Shown here in pieces: positions 1 through 9,984 of a DNA stretch of 64,000 bases (the stretch's first letter is position 1; every line of letters starts with the position of its first letter). A program made the position numbers and the translations under genes. The stretch is from positions 19,619,295-19,683,294 of the forward strand of contig CP154956.1 in assembly GCA_039621445.1 (NCBI GenBank). Direction: 5' to 3'. Below the pieces are notes generated by a model that ran no database searches, was not told the origin of the DNA, and was given only the letters and a program-made list of their open reading frames with translations. Origin of the DNA: Euglena gracilis. Taxonomy: Eukaryota; Euglenida; Euglenophyceae; Euglenales.

Positions 1-1
1 G

Positions 2-529
2 CAGACTGCTGATGGAGCAGTCACCACCATTGTCCCCCAGCACTGGGAGACACTAGAGAAGTGGAAGAAGGAGTACAAGCAGGTGTAAGGCCGCCTGAAG
101 CACTCCGACTTCCGAAAGGTAGAAAGCTACCGCCACACGGGAATGGCCTGTGAGTTCCAGATCGACGCTGGGGCAATGCGCCTCGCCGTCGAGGAACACG
201 CCAAGGTAAGAATGCCTTACCTCTGGACTGATGGCGACTGGGAGACACAGGTTTACCCCCTGTTCTCCAAGCGTCAGCATGGCGGATACGCCTTGCCACT
301 GTGGCCTCCTCAAGAACACGATTTGGTGGACTTCAGAGGTTGGTTGGCGGCTGTATTACGGCCCCATACCGCAAGAGCTCGGACAGCGAGGTGGATGTAT
401 GACATCAACTTCAAGCACACCCCGGGGATGCCCCCGCAGGTGCCTGCGAATCACCCCCGGATGAATTACATCATCTGGCCGGTGATGCTGCCCAGAATTT
501 TCTGGGAGCAACTCCAACGGTATCTTTAG
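2..529 (+). pseudogene. Gene X, copy A (unknown function, broken)
   Basis: The reading frame enters from the left window edge, meets an in-frame TAA at 86-88, then runs open from the ATG at 143 to a stop at 527-529. It aligns along its length with the second copy at about 11.9-12.45 kb. Shared blocks include PYLWTD/PYMFQD followed by VYPLF/IYPLF, then RPHTARAR/RPFTIRAR, and near the end IWPVMLP/IWPAMLP. Two diverged copies that keep the same protein pattern show that this frame was once coding. I do not recognise the family. It could be a host gene family or an ORF of a mobile unit, because non-coding block R follows both copies. The in-frame stop and the truncation by the window edge make it a pseudogene or fragment. 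Confidence 0.6.
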
Positions 530-1023
530 CATCATGCTGAACGAACCAGGGAGAAGCTGCCGGATAATTGGATCAAGGACTGGGAGACCCCTTCCTTTGA
601 TGTCAACGATCCGGAGCTCAACACCATTCGGAGTGAATCAGCTCCGCCGCGTTCCCCACGCCAACTGGAGTTGGTTGAGGACCCATTAGGGGACCCCCAA
701 CACGACTACTGGCGTGAGGTGCGCGAACGCCCAGCCAATAAAGGCAGATGAGGTGTCTGTCAGCGCCAATGCGGCGTTCAGCACCCTCGTCAGGTATTCG
801 CCTGACACCCTGTTTGGGTATTCGCCCGAACAGCCCCTTCGAAGACCCTTTGCGGTATTCGCCGCTAGTAAGTTCCCACCGGGATGCTGCCATGTGCAGG
901 ATTCCGTGCGCATGCATGCACACCCCTCTCCCTTCTCCCCTCTCGCGGGCGTGCGACACGCAGCGCACAGGGCCGACGGCCTCTTTTCCTTTCCCTTTCT
1001 TTTCTTTTCGGCCGTTTGAGGAA
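530..1023 (+). other. Tail of X and spacer before block R
   Basis: The first part (to about 650) still resembles the C-terminal coding tail of X: an acidic stretch around 580-620 (FDVNDPEL) matches YDVDEPER in copy B. Beyond that I see no convincing gene. Short open frames exist on both strands but lack protein-like conservation with copy B. Confidence 0.35.
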
Positions 1024-1850
1024 TTAAGGCTGCCAGACAGCACAACTTTTCTGGCCTAAGCCAACCCCCCACTCCTCTCTACTTTCCCCCCGGGGCAAAT
1101 GCTGTCGCCGGCAGTTGGTTTTGTAGAGTAGGACTTTCCTTTTGCGTGGTCAGGTTTGACTGGCCATGCGCCCTGCCCAGGTTTGACTGGTCAGTGGCCC
1201 CCTCCTTCCACACCCTCCCCATGGGTTTTCCTGGAATGCCCATGGACCCAACCCCAAGTGCCTTGGGCACACCCAAACTGGGTGGATGGGTTTGCTTGGC
1301 AAGGAAAACTGCCAGCCCCATTTTCGACAATGGGCTATAATATACAATACACCCATAAGCCACCGCAAAATAGGTGAAACCATTTTGAGCGTTTTGGGCT
1401 ATTTTGGGTCCCCTCCTTTCCGCCCCCCCCCCTTTTAGTGGACCCCTGTGCGACGGAAAGGGCCCCTGTGGATGCGCCAGGGTGCACCTCCCACAGACCA
1501 GGTCTGTGTTCAAAATCCCTGTGGCCAGAATGCCTGGTCCAAAGGGGAAATCGGGCATAGCCCTGGGAGGGGGATGTGTACCAGGCGTATGCTTCTGTCC
1601 CCTTCCGTTGAGGAAGTTAGGATGGAAGCAGATCCTATTAGGATCTCCTAATGGGTGCCCCTTCTCTCTCCCCAGGTGGTATTCTTCTTTATACCTTTTC
1701 CTTCCTTTCCATCGGACCGGACTTGGTTATCCAGTCCGTCCTCCCTGCATTGCTCCGTGCTTTGCTTCTTGGGAAGTGGGAAAAGGGATTTTCTGTTACT
1801 CTGATTTTCAGTCCCCAAGTAGGTGCGCCAAGGCGAAAGCGAAGGCTTTT
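1024..1850 (+). repeat. Block R, copy A
   Basis: A non-coding block that matches 12,925-13,880 in the same orientation. Shared landmarks are CTGCCAGACAGCA at the start, CTGTCGCCGGCAGTTGG at 1,101-1,117, an identical 40-base stretch at 1,547-1,586 (13,411-13,450 in copy B), and a pyrimidine-rich CTC..CAGGTGGTAT junction at about 1,665-1,681. The last resembles a splice acceptor. R follows gene X in both copies, so X and R were copied together. Copy A ends at about 1,850, where gypsy-like sequence begins on the other strand. Confidence 0.7.
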
Positions 1851-1869
1851 GGGAATTGGGAAAGGGGAA

Positions 1870-2373
1870 TTGGGAATCAGACGTACACTGTATGGGTGTG
1901 GACTCGATCGATCCAATCAAACTCTCCCCCCTCACACTCGCCTGGCACGTGAAACAATTTTTGCTGCAATTTTGGTTGAGTTGCTTTGCAGCCTTTTCAT
2001 CAGCCCAAACAAAACTGATTGCCATGTGTTTCCAAACTTTTTCAGGTCTAAACTGCCCCAGAAACTCCTGAATTTCTTGAATCACCAAGTGTTGAAAACT
2101 TTCAGGCACACACAACTTTTCCTCGAAAAACAATTGGCCATTTAGCACTTTGAAGCCCTTTGGCCAAATTGAATCGCCTTTGGTAGGTACCCATCTTTCT
2201 TTCCATGTGGGGCATTGTGAATATGCTTCCCCCCAATCACGCTCCCATACGGGTTTAATATCCTTAGGGTTCGTACTTGGCAGGGCGTCCCCCACTTCCA
2301 TACGAGTGTCCCCCCTCGAACTTTCAGCCGTCTCCGGGACGGGGGTCTTCTCCCCCCCCCCCCACTTTTTCAT
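1870..2373 (-). pseudogene. Integrase zinc-binding region (3'-truncated)
   Basis: The minus frame from 2,373 contains VLNGQLFF and LCVPESFQHLVIQ, then paired histidines and CSKNCFTCQAS (about 2,160-1,944). That arrangement is the H2C2 zinc finger that precedes the integrase core in Ty3/gypsy elements. After CQAS, where the DDE core should follow, the reading turns into sequence matching block R of the flanking unit. The integrase is therefore cut off and the element could not integrate by itself. The start is uncertain because the frame joins the RNase H reading through a frameshift near 2,330-2,370, in a C-run. Confidence 0.7.
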
Positions 2374-3332
2374 CCCAAAAATGAACTCGTTTCTTTTCTT
2401 TCCTGGGCCCTTGTGAGTGGGTGTCCACAGGGGTGTCTTTTCCTCCTGGGTCTACCCCACCCTCGGTTCCCCTCCTTGCGCACTCTCCTTTTTCCTCCTC
2501 AGGTGTTACGTTTTTGCCGGTACGGGTTGTCACCCCCCGTATCCAGGCATTACGTAAATTGGTCTGGTTTTTGATTCTTATCTCCAAACACTGTTTTTCC
2601 TCTTCTTTTTCCTCCCGGATAAAATTTTCCATTTCATCCTTGTCTTCGGCTGACCCATGCTTACTTATATCCCTTAGGGCCTGTGAAGCTGGGTATGCCC
2701 ACCGACTAAGGATATCGGCTATGGTGTTTTCTTTACCCGGGATATATCCCACCGTCAAATCATACTTGGAGAAAATTTGGTGCCATCTAGCCCTCCTCCC
2801 AACCGGACCGCTGGGGGTGTATAGGACCTCCCTTGTCCAAGACTCCAAACTTTGGTGGTCGGTTAAAACCAAAACGGGTTGCAATCCAATCCAACTCCCC
2901 ATTTTGTAGTGCCATAATTATGGCGTACGTGTCCAACTCGCTGGGCGTCCATTTTCTTTGCCCCTCGGTAAATTTTCGCGATATAAAAGCCACTGGAGAA
3001 GTTTTTTTTCTCAATCACATCCTGGGCTGTGGGTCTTCCTCCCCCCTCTTCATTTGCTCTAACGTTGCCCCCACGGCGTACCCACTGGCATCAACCCTTA
3101 GCACAAAGGGTTTATCTGGGTCTACCCGTTTCAACATTAGGCCCGAACACAACCTTTTTTTCAGCTCCTTAAAAGGGTTTAAATCCTCCCCATCAAATTC
3201 CACAGGTTTTCGACTTCCTTTCTTTCCCACATCCCTGGGGACTTTCAATTTGTCTTGCAGCCGGGCTGCTACTTCCGCATACATGTGAATGTATGCATTG
3301 TAATAATTTGTGAATCCCAAAAAGGCTCTCAA
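2324..3332 (-). pseudogene. RNase H domain of gypsy element
   Basis: Three overlapping minus-strand frames make one domain. The frame from 3,332 has LRVDASGYAVGATLEQ, the first catalytic Asp context of retroelement RNase H. The frame from 3,014 has SRKFTEGQRKW and ELDTYAIIMAL, with the catalytic Glu. The frame from 2,902 has LVLTDHQSLESW, then IPGKENTIADILSRW, the typical C-terminal Asp region. Frameshifts near 3,010 and 2,900 split it. A charged, low-complexity linker follows toward the integrase finger. The type (DHQSL, DxLSRW) is that of Ty3/gypsy. Confidence 0.9.
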
Positions 3333-3362
3333 AGCCGTAATTGTTTTTGGAAGCTCCCACTT

Positions 3363-3879
3363 TTAGATCGCTCGTAGCTTACCCGGTGCTGGCCTCCAAG
3401 TCCCGTTTCCTGAAATCTGTCCACAAAATTCGACCTCCTCCACAAAAAGTTTGGCTTTGAATTCATCAGCCACCAAAAGTTCTGTTTTCAGCACTTCAAA
3501 CACCCTTCTCAAATCTTTTCCGTGTGCCCCCACCAGGTCCTCCTCTTCCCCGACCGTTGTCCCCACCAGTATGTCGTCTAAATACCCTGTGGCGATATCT
3601 CTTACTGGTGTCAAACGGTCATCGATCATTTGCTGAAATTGTTCGTGGGGCATTTGCCAAACCCTTTACGTTCACCCTCCACTGAAAAATGCCTTTGGGG
3701 GTAAAACAACACGTTATGGGTCGACTTTCTGGGTGTAAAGGTTGTTGGTGAAAAGCTTGCTTCAAATCGATGATTGAAAACATTTGGTTTGCACCATGTT
3801 TGACGAAAATGTCTTCAATTTTGGGTAGGGGGTAGTTGCATCGCCTTGTGTGGCTGTTTGAGCCCCTGAGGTCCAGCAC
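3363..3879 (-). pseudogene. Reverse transcriptase of gypsy element
   Basis: The frame from 3,879 contains LDLRGSNSHTRRCNYPLPKI and SIIDLKQAFHQQPL (finger/palm motifs), FTPKGIFQWRV and GLANAP. The frame from 3,653 contains TGYLDDILVGT, with the catalytic YLDD box at 3,573-3,584, then VEFCGQ and PAPGKL, leading into the connection region. One frameshift between 3,640 and 3,660 separates the halves. Motif order and spacing are those of Ty3/gypsy RT. The domain feeds directly into RNase H downstream. It is inactive because of the frame break. Confidence 0.93.
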
Positions 3880-3938
3880 CCCTCTCCAAGGAAAATCGTT
3901 TGATTTTTTTGGAACTGGAAAAGTCTGGGACAGCCATT

Positions 3939-4985
3939 CTAATTTTTTGGCTGTGGCTGGCTCAATGTTTTTTTGTCGAGCCAGTCTTGCGTGATTTTTT
4001 CAAGTGCCTCTTTCCGCTCATCTTGCATGAAAAAAGGCTTCTGCCTGGTTGGCTTTGCCCCCTCCTTCAGCGGTATGTATGCATAACCATATTGTCCTCT
4101 TTCGGGGGGGTATGGAAATGGCGATGACCGAAATACCGTCCCCCGGTAATCTTCCAAAACTTGTTCCCTCAACTTGACCGCCCGTTCCTCCTCTTTTTTG
4201 TCCTCCCCCTCCCTTGCAATTATCATTCGGTAGATAACTTGCTCTGGGGGGTCACTTCCCTCCAAATCTGTAGCAACCTCCCCCAAGTCCTCGTCACTCA
4301 AAAATTGCAATTCCTGGTCCAACCCTTCCAGTGGCAAGCAAAGAACAAGTTTTTGCAACCCAAACGAAGACCCGTCCGCCACCGCCACACCGTCCACTGA
4401 AAAATTTGTGTCATCCCTGAATTTTTGCGGACCCCTCCGTCTTTCAACACCCCGCAAAAAAATCAGGTCGGGGCTGTCTTTCACCAACGCCTTGTGGTGT
4501 GGAAAAATTCCCGGTTTTGCTTCTGCCAAACATGGATAAGAAAGAATGGCATCAGCTTTGATGCTTGCCTCACAACATTCAACCTCATATTCCACACACT
4601 CAATTTCCCTTTCCTCATTCCAATTTTGTTGAAGGATTATTTTCACCTTAGTACATCTGCTCCCCCCATCCAAAGTTTGCCCATTGGCAGTTTCAAACCT
4701 TAACGGCTCCTTAGCAGGATACATTAGGTGGTCCCTTATCAACCCTTGTCGAATGAGGTTTTCCTCCGCCCCCGTGTCAATCAAAATTCTGGCCGTTTTT
4801 TCCTCCCCATTTGCCAACTTAAAGTTGGGGGGGGGGGGGGGGGGGGGGGGGGGAGGGGGGGGGGGGGGGGGGGGGGGAAAGGAGGGGGGGGGGGGGTTTA
4901 ACAGCAGTTGTCTGTCCTCCCCGAGTTTCTTTGCTCCTCCACGAGTTTTCGTCCCCCTCAACATTCTTTTTTTCAGCCGAACCAA
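3939..4985 (-). pseudogene. Aspartic protease and linker to RT
   Basis: A 348-codon minus frame. After a polyproline run encoded by the G tract it reads TARILIDTGAEENLI, the retropepsin active-site motif with D-T-G at 4,769-4,777, then FETANGQTL and ADAILSYPCLAEAKPGIFPH, all typical of gypsy-type proteases. The C-terminal third is a linker with YRGTVFRSSP and KPTRQKPFFMQDERKEALEK, which in related polyproteins lies just before the RT fingers. This is the longest uninterrupted pol frame left in the element. It ends at a stop at 3,939-3,941. Confidence 0.88.
4827..4896. repeat. Poly-G tract inside the protease frame
   Basis: About 70 bases almost entirely G, with single A interruptions at 4,854 and 4,883 and AAA at 4,878-4,880. 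It lies just upstream (element sense) of the protease and reads as polyproline. Its length is probably unreliable in any assembly. Confidence 0.9.
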
Positions 4986-5509
4986 TTTTTTCTTCCCTGG
5001 GGTTGCCCCCCCCCCCCTGGGAGGGTTGCCTTCTGTCGATCAACAAGGCCCACACCCCAACGGGTACCCCTCATAATCCTCCCATCAGCCTCAAACAACT
5101 TTGTCCCCTTGGGAAAATAAATCTTTTTGACAGCCATAGCCACCAGATTTTTCACCCACCTCCTATTCCAGTCTGGGCCAATACAAATTGCCCGACAATT
5201 GGAGTTTTGCAATTTTTCAGCCACCTCAGGCCACAAAGTCCAGGGGGGGTTCATCAACAACGTTTCCTCCGCCCCACAATCCTTTTTCATGGCATCATCA
5301 TCCTCCCCATAAAAACTTATCACACCTGGCATTTTGGCTGGTTGCAAAACAATCCCGTTCCGCCTTAACCCGAAATTCCTTCTCAATTTCCTCCATACAA
5401 ACTTTCCTGTCAGCATAACCCTCCCTACGATATCCGCCTTTTCGTTCCAACACGGTTGACAAATATGCCAACAGTTGTTTAGGCATCCTCCATTTTTTCT
5501 GGGTGCCAA
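4973..5509 (-). pseudogene. NPPW methyltransferase-like domain of gypsy element
   Basis: After KAERDCFATSQNARCDKFLW the minus strand shows LMNPPWTLWPEVAEKL with NPPW at 5,240-5,251, then CRAICIGPDWNRRWV and KIYFPKGTKLFE. The same layout (a D-x-F-A/C opening, then NPPW, then a hydrophobic strand and P-x-W) occurs in the DIRS elements at 13.9-33 kb, where it follows RNase H. NPPW resembles the (D/N)PP(Y/F/W) catalytic motif of N6-adenine methyltransferases. Activity is unproven. Here it lies between the cytosine methyltransferase and the protease. A frame change near 5,310-5,340 precedes it. Confidence 0.75.
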
Positions 5510-6060
5510 CTGTCATTCCATATCCTCCCAACGTTTCTCGGTGACTCCTCCCCCCAGGAATCAAATTCGGGCAGGTCTGGCCATCACAAAGTTTGTTTTG
5601 TAGCTTGCACAGATTTTCGCTCCCACAGATTCGGGTGGGCTTTTGATATCCCCGATCTGAAAACTGACAATGGTCAACTTCGACAAAAGTCAGATTTTGA
5701 ACACAGGGTCTTTTCCGCAAAAGTCCATGACGGGGATTTTCATTCCACCACAATTTTGACTTGAAATATTCGACAATCTCCAAAGTTTTTTTTGACCAGC
5801 CGATCTGCCCCCTCCAAATTTCTGACTCCCAATGTTTTGGCCAAGCTATATTCTGTACAGGGCACCCCCGCAGCGATGATCTGAAAATATCCGGGGGGGG
5901 GTACCTGCAATATCTCCACTCCAAAATATTTGCACAGTGGGTTGGGTTAAATCTGGGGTTTATGTCCACGGACACAACCTTAAACCCCTGCCCTCTCAGG
6001 CAATCCCAAGCCCAGCCTTTACCGCAAAAAAGGTCTAAAGCTCTTTTCTTTACGGGAGGC
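5340..6060 (-). pseudogene. C5 cytosine DNA methyltransferase domain inside the gypsy element
   Basis: On the minus strand: motif I LDLFCGKGW at 6,012-6,038, then VVSVDINPRF and ILEWRY. Next comes motif IV GVPCTEYSLAK with the catalytic Pro-Cys at 5,857-5,862, and motif VI as WNENPR with ENP at 5,733-5,741. These are followed by VDHCQFSDRGYQKPTR and LCDGQTCPN. They are the hallmark motifs of C5 cytosine methyltransferases, in order. Motif IV lies in a different frame from its neighbours. The frame changes at a nine-G run (5,893-5,901) and an eight-T run (5,786-5,793), so homopolymer slippage broke the gene (or reflects sequencing error). It sits between Gag and protease. Capture of such enzymes by dinoflagellate and charophyte retrotransposons has been reported. 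Confidence 0.85.
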
Positions 6061-6072
6061 TGTGCGCGACCT

Positions 6073-6512
6073 CTTATGAGGTCTGATTCTTTACAAATTT
6101 GGGCCGAGTCTCAGATTTGCACGTCACGCAGGCACGCACCCGACACACTGGACACACCTTGTGCAGATCTCTCCTGGGATGGCAGATTTTTTATCGTGGT
6201 TTCACTCGCACGAAATTTCTCATGCCACCTGGGATTTGTGTACGCCTTTGTGTGGGGCTGGGTATGGGCGGCTCCCGCCCCCAACGGTCCACCCCGGCTA
6301 TCCTAGCAACGGTTTCCTTTCCACCTTCCTTTGCCTTTGCCTTCTCCACCATCCTGGCCCTTTCCCCTAGACCAGTCATTTCCATTTTGCAACCGTTTCG
6401 CCCCCCTTTGCTGACCGTGTTGGCGAGAGTGTCCTGGACCCCTTGGCCGGATCTGCCTTAGCAGACCTGGCCCTCCGGTTTCCGGACCCATTTGGCTCTC
6501 TGGAACTGTGTA
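6073..6512 (-). pseudogene. Gag C-terminal linker with Cys-rich segment
   Basis: A basic minus-strand frame (6,385-6,191) with KAKAKEGGKETVARIAGV is followed, past an in-frame TAA at 6,191-6,193, by CHPRRDLHKVCPVCRVRACV then TCKS (about 6,180-6,110). The CPVC..CVTC pair could bind zinc and occupies the place where a Gag zinc knuckle is expected, although the spacing is not the usual CX2CX4HX4C. The segment lies between the capsid-like domain and the cytosine methyltransferase. Confidence 0.5.
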
Positions 6513-7343
6513 TCATGTCTTGATCATCCCTGATGACAATTTTCGCTCAACAAAACGAAAAATTTCTTCAGCTCCCATTTTTGGCTTTTCATCCACAATT
6601 TTGATTCTTTTGTCCGTGCCTGTGATTGGTTTCCCACTGACCGCTTTCAGTTTGTCGCAAATCGTAGTATCCGGCAAAAAGACTTCGAACTCCAGCGGTG
6701 AAACTTTCGAAACCTTGCAGGGCTTTTCCCCAGTGACACGTTCCACGGCACACATAATGTTTTCCTCAGTTGCAGGCACTCCAGGGTACATTCTGACTTT
6801 CGGTCCACACATTGATTTCCTTTCCTCCTCATCGGCGACCCAATGCAAAATGAAATTTGGCAGTTTTCCCTTGACCAGTCTTTCTGCCTCATCGTCAGTG
6901 GCACTTTTAATCTGTCTCCAGGCCATTCTGAAATTTATTACAAAGTCTCGCCATTCCCGTACGGTAATTTTCCGTTGGTTCACAAGGTTGACATCATACC
7001 ATTTTTGTCTGGCACAGTCGGACTGAGTTTCAGCATATTTCCCGTCAATCCTGTCAAATTCCTCCTCGGAAGATGTTTTTACGTTCAATTGTATTCGGAA
7101 TTGCAATTCCTTTTGATTTGTGTCATCCAGCGTCATTGCAAAAAGTCGAAGTTTGAGTGGATCAGAAACATGTCCATTTCGCAAAAAAACCAACGTCCTG
7201 AAATATTGATCCCCATCCCGCACAAAGGACGACCAGTCTTTTGGCTGACCAGAAAAATTTGGAGCTACGAGGTTTTTCATCAATTGATGTGTTGCAACTG
7301 CATTTGATGAAACCAGCCCTGCACCTGCAGGCACTGCCCCCAC
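6513..7343 (-). CDS. Gag capsid-like domain
   Basis: A 276-codon open minus frame. It contains LMKNLVAPNFSGQPKDWSSF, then QKWYDVNLVNQRKITVREWR and FRMAWRQIKSA. The pattern F-x-G-x-x-x-x-W followed by helical segments with conserved Trp is that of retrotransposon Gag capsid proteins. The C-terminal part (CAVERVTGEKPCKV, KPITGTDKRIKI) is less typical. It ends at 6,513, ahead of the basic/Cys-rich tail. The frame is open, but the flanking frames are broken, so it is not a functional Gag as it stands. Confidence 0.7.
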   Translation of the reverse strand: MGAVPAGAGLVSSNAVATHQLMKNLVAPNFSGQPKDWSSFVRDGDQYFRTLVFLRNGHVSDPLKLRLFAMTLDDTNQKELQFRIQLNVKTSSEEEFDRIDGKYAETQSDCARQKWYDVNLVNQRKITVREWRDFVINFRMAWRQIKSATDDEAERLVKGKLPNFILHWVADEEERKSMCGPKVRMYPGVPATEENIMCAVERVTGEKPCKVSKVSPLEFEVFLPDTTICDKLKAVSGKPITGTDKRIKIVDEKPKMGAEEIFRFVERKLSSGMIKT

Positions 7344-7379
7344 AGGTCGTGCACAAACCTGCCTGACACGTGTCGCATG

Positions 7380-8144
7380 TGATCCTGGTTCAGCGTATTC
7401 ATAGCCTTCAATTTCAACCGGATGTTTCTCAATCGCAGGTAAATCGTTGTAGCCAAAAAGATCAAACTCCTCGATTTCTGAATTTCCAGCTTATTTTTCT
7501 CCCGTTTCCTTTGTCAGATCCACTGTCACAGATTTGGCAGATTCAGCTTGCTGATTTTTCATCACGAAAAACTCAGCCTGAAATAAATCCAGCTTTTGTT
7601 GCAATGTTTTCCGCTCCTGCTGTTCTTTAAAAAGTTCACTGGACTGCTGTTGCATTAAAACTCCAACCTGCTGTTTCATCGAATTTTCCACTTCAGCCCG
7701 AACTTTCTCAGACTGCCCCTCCCTTTCACTCAGCCTCAACCTTTCCTGCAACATTTCACTGATAATGACCTCCAAATTCCTTCCCGTTTGCAGCCCCAAC
7801 TCCCTTTGCACCTCCAACCGAATTGTTTCCTCACTCTTGTCAATCAGGTCACAGACTTTCTCAATGGGAAAATCTTTCCAACCCAGAAAATTCTCCAACC
7901 TCCCCAAACGGTCATTCGGAGCTTTGCTCTCTCTCGCCAGGGACTGTGAACATTTCTTAAATTCCTCAGCCTGTGCCTGAAATTTGGCACACTCCGTCTC
8001 CCCCAAACTTTTACTTTGCTGAACAATGATCCCGAAACGTCCCTCCAGATCAGAGCTTAGCTCACCGACTGCAGATTTGACTTGATTAAAAGGAATTTCC
8101 TGCTGTTTTTCCTTCTCACCCACTTGTTGCACCACCACGTGCAT
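7380..8144 (-). CDS. Gag coiled-coil segment
   Basis: The 217-codon minus frame from 8,144 to 7,491 is rich in Glu, Gln, Lys and Leu with heptad-like spacing (LEVQRELGLQTGRNLEVIIS, EQQERKTLQQKLDLFQAEFF). It is almost certainly a coiled coil, as found in Gag proteins for multimerisation. It stops with a TAA at 7,491. The sequence toward the capsid frame at 7,343 continues in other frames with no clear domain. Confidence 0.6.
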
Positions 8145-8222
8145 CTCCCCACAGATTTTTCCAAAATCGACAGCTTCTGAGAAAAATCCGTCTCATTTTT
8201 TCTCAACCCCTCAACCTGGGCC

Positions 8223-9984
8223 TCAAAAAAACATGTTTACTCCATCCTCCACTTTCTTCACTTTTTCAGCAAACTGCCGTTCCATTTCCACACTCAACAA
8301 ATGCCCTTGGCATTGGGCCAGATTTTGCACCATTTCACCATTTTGCTGAAACTGCAAAAGCAAGTCGTTTGTGGTTGCACTCAGTTCAGCCTGAATTTCA
8401 CGTTTCACCATGGCAATGTGATCAGCCATTCGCCATCATGCATGCCCAATGCCTCATTGACCAGGTTCAATGTCTGCCCCTGTGACATGGCCAATGCCTG
8501 ATTTAGCCTGTTTTCTGCCTCCCCCACCATATTTTCAGCCGTTTTTTCAGGGTTTTTTCCTTCCTGCACCAAAAGTCTGCCATGTAAACATTCAATTTTG
8601 CAACTGATTTCTTCACCCCATTTGTTCCAATCATCATCAGATTGGCCATAGACCGATTCCATTTCCACATCATGCTGATTTTCAGGGTTTCGGACCCAGT
8701 TTCTGCAGAAAAACTGGTGTATGGCTGTAAATTCTGTGGCTGGGTCTGTGGAAGATCTGGTTGAATTGGCCGAAAAATCTGGGCTGGGCCTGTGTTTGAA
8801 GACACTGTTAACGCTGGCTGAAAAACCTGCCCTTGAATCTGGGCTGGTCCCATGATTGCTGGAATAGATTACTCAGCGGAAAACTGCTGGGCTGGCTGAA
8901 AAACCTGTGAAGTCATCTGGGTTGGCCCCATGATTGCTGGAACGGATGACTCAGCCGAAAAATGCTGGGCTGGCTGAAAAACCTGTGAAGTAATCTGGGC
9001 TGGCCCCATGATTGCTGGGACAGATGACTCAGCCGAAAACTGCTGGGCTGGCTGAAAAACCTGCAGCTGGGCTGCAGCTGGCTGTGCTGACTGCGATTCT
9101 GAACTCTGTGTTAACAGCAATGGTTCTGGCTGGGCTGTTAAACACAAATTTTTTTGTTCTGGCCCTGGGCTGCTGTCTCGTGACGACACAGAAATTTGCT
9201 GAAAACCTGAAAAATTTACTGGCCACATGCCAGCAGCTTTCATTCTCTGCATATCCATTTGTTGAATAATTGCATTTTCAGCCTGTTTTTCTTCCTCTGA
9301 TTCGCTTTCGTAAGCTGGGGGGTCTGGTTCCTCATCACTGCTGTGCAGTGAAACCAGCTGAAAATTTTCTGGCCCTACCACCGTGATGGGCCTGATGCAT
9401 GTAATTAACCCCCTCTCCGAATCAGAATCAGATTCGGATTCCTGTGTCGTTTCTGAAAATCCTGAAGCCGATAAAGTTTCTGCAGCCTGAAAATTGCTTT
9501 CAGCAACAGATTCCATCATGATTTGCAATGATGCCACAGGTTCTGAAAACTGTGCTGCATAAAATTCAGTTTCCTTTTCGTTCTGAAAGCAGCTTTCTGC
9601 CACAGATCTCAGAAAACTTTCATCACAATCTGAAATTCGGACCGATTGGCCGGGAAACGAGCAGATTTCTGCAGATTCTTCTGAAAATTCACAGACCACT
9701 GGATTGGCGAAACTGTCCTCGTGCACCATTCTGCTGGCACAGCCACCAGAACAAATCTCTGTGACCGTGTCGACCGTCTCTGAAAAATTTTCACTGACTG
9801 GGTCAGTGAAACAACCTTTGCTTGCGATGTCAGCCGAATCTGAAAACGTTGCGCTGATTCTGCTGGCAGAGCTAGCGGAACAAATCTCTGCCACGATGTT
9901 CACCAAATCTGTAAAATCCTCAATGATTCTGCAGGCAGAGCCAGCAGAACAAACCTCTGCGACCATGTTCACCGGCCCCACCAC
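8223..9984 (-). pseudogene. N-terminal acidic, Gln/Pro-rich Gag region
   Basis: A 371-codon minus frame from 9,984 ends at a stop at 8,869-8,871. The same frame continues past that stop for another repeat-like stretch (PAIMGPAQIQGQVFQPAL), and further coiled-coil-like pieces lie at 8,668-8,223. The first 180 residues are rich in Ser, Glu, Ala and Asp with repeated CSxxxASRI and VAEICSA phrases. Then follow acidic runs (ESDSDSERG, YESESEEEKQ) and a 26-residue repeat. It is probably intrinsically disordered. The region precedes the coiled coil and capsid, so I assign it to Gag, but no database family comes to mind. Confidence 0.5.
8840..9080 (-). repeat. 78-bp in-frame tandem repeat in Gag
   Basis: The phrase CATGATTGCTGG recurs at 8,851, 8,929 and 9,007, exactly 78 bases apart. 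This gives a 26-residue protein repeat (QVFQPAQQFSAESSVPAIMG plus PAQITS). Keeping the frame suggests the repeat arose while the protein was in use. The stop near 8,870 falls in the unit closest to the coiled coil. Confidence 0.85.
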
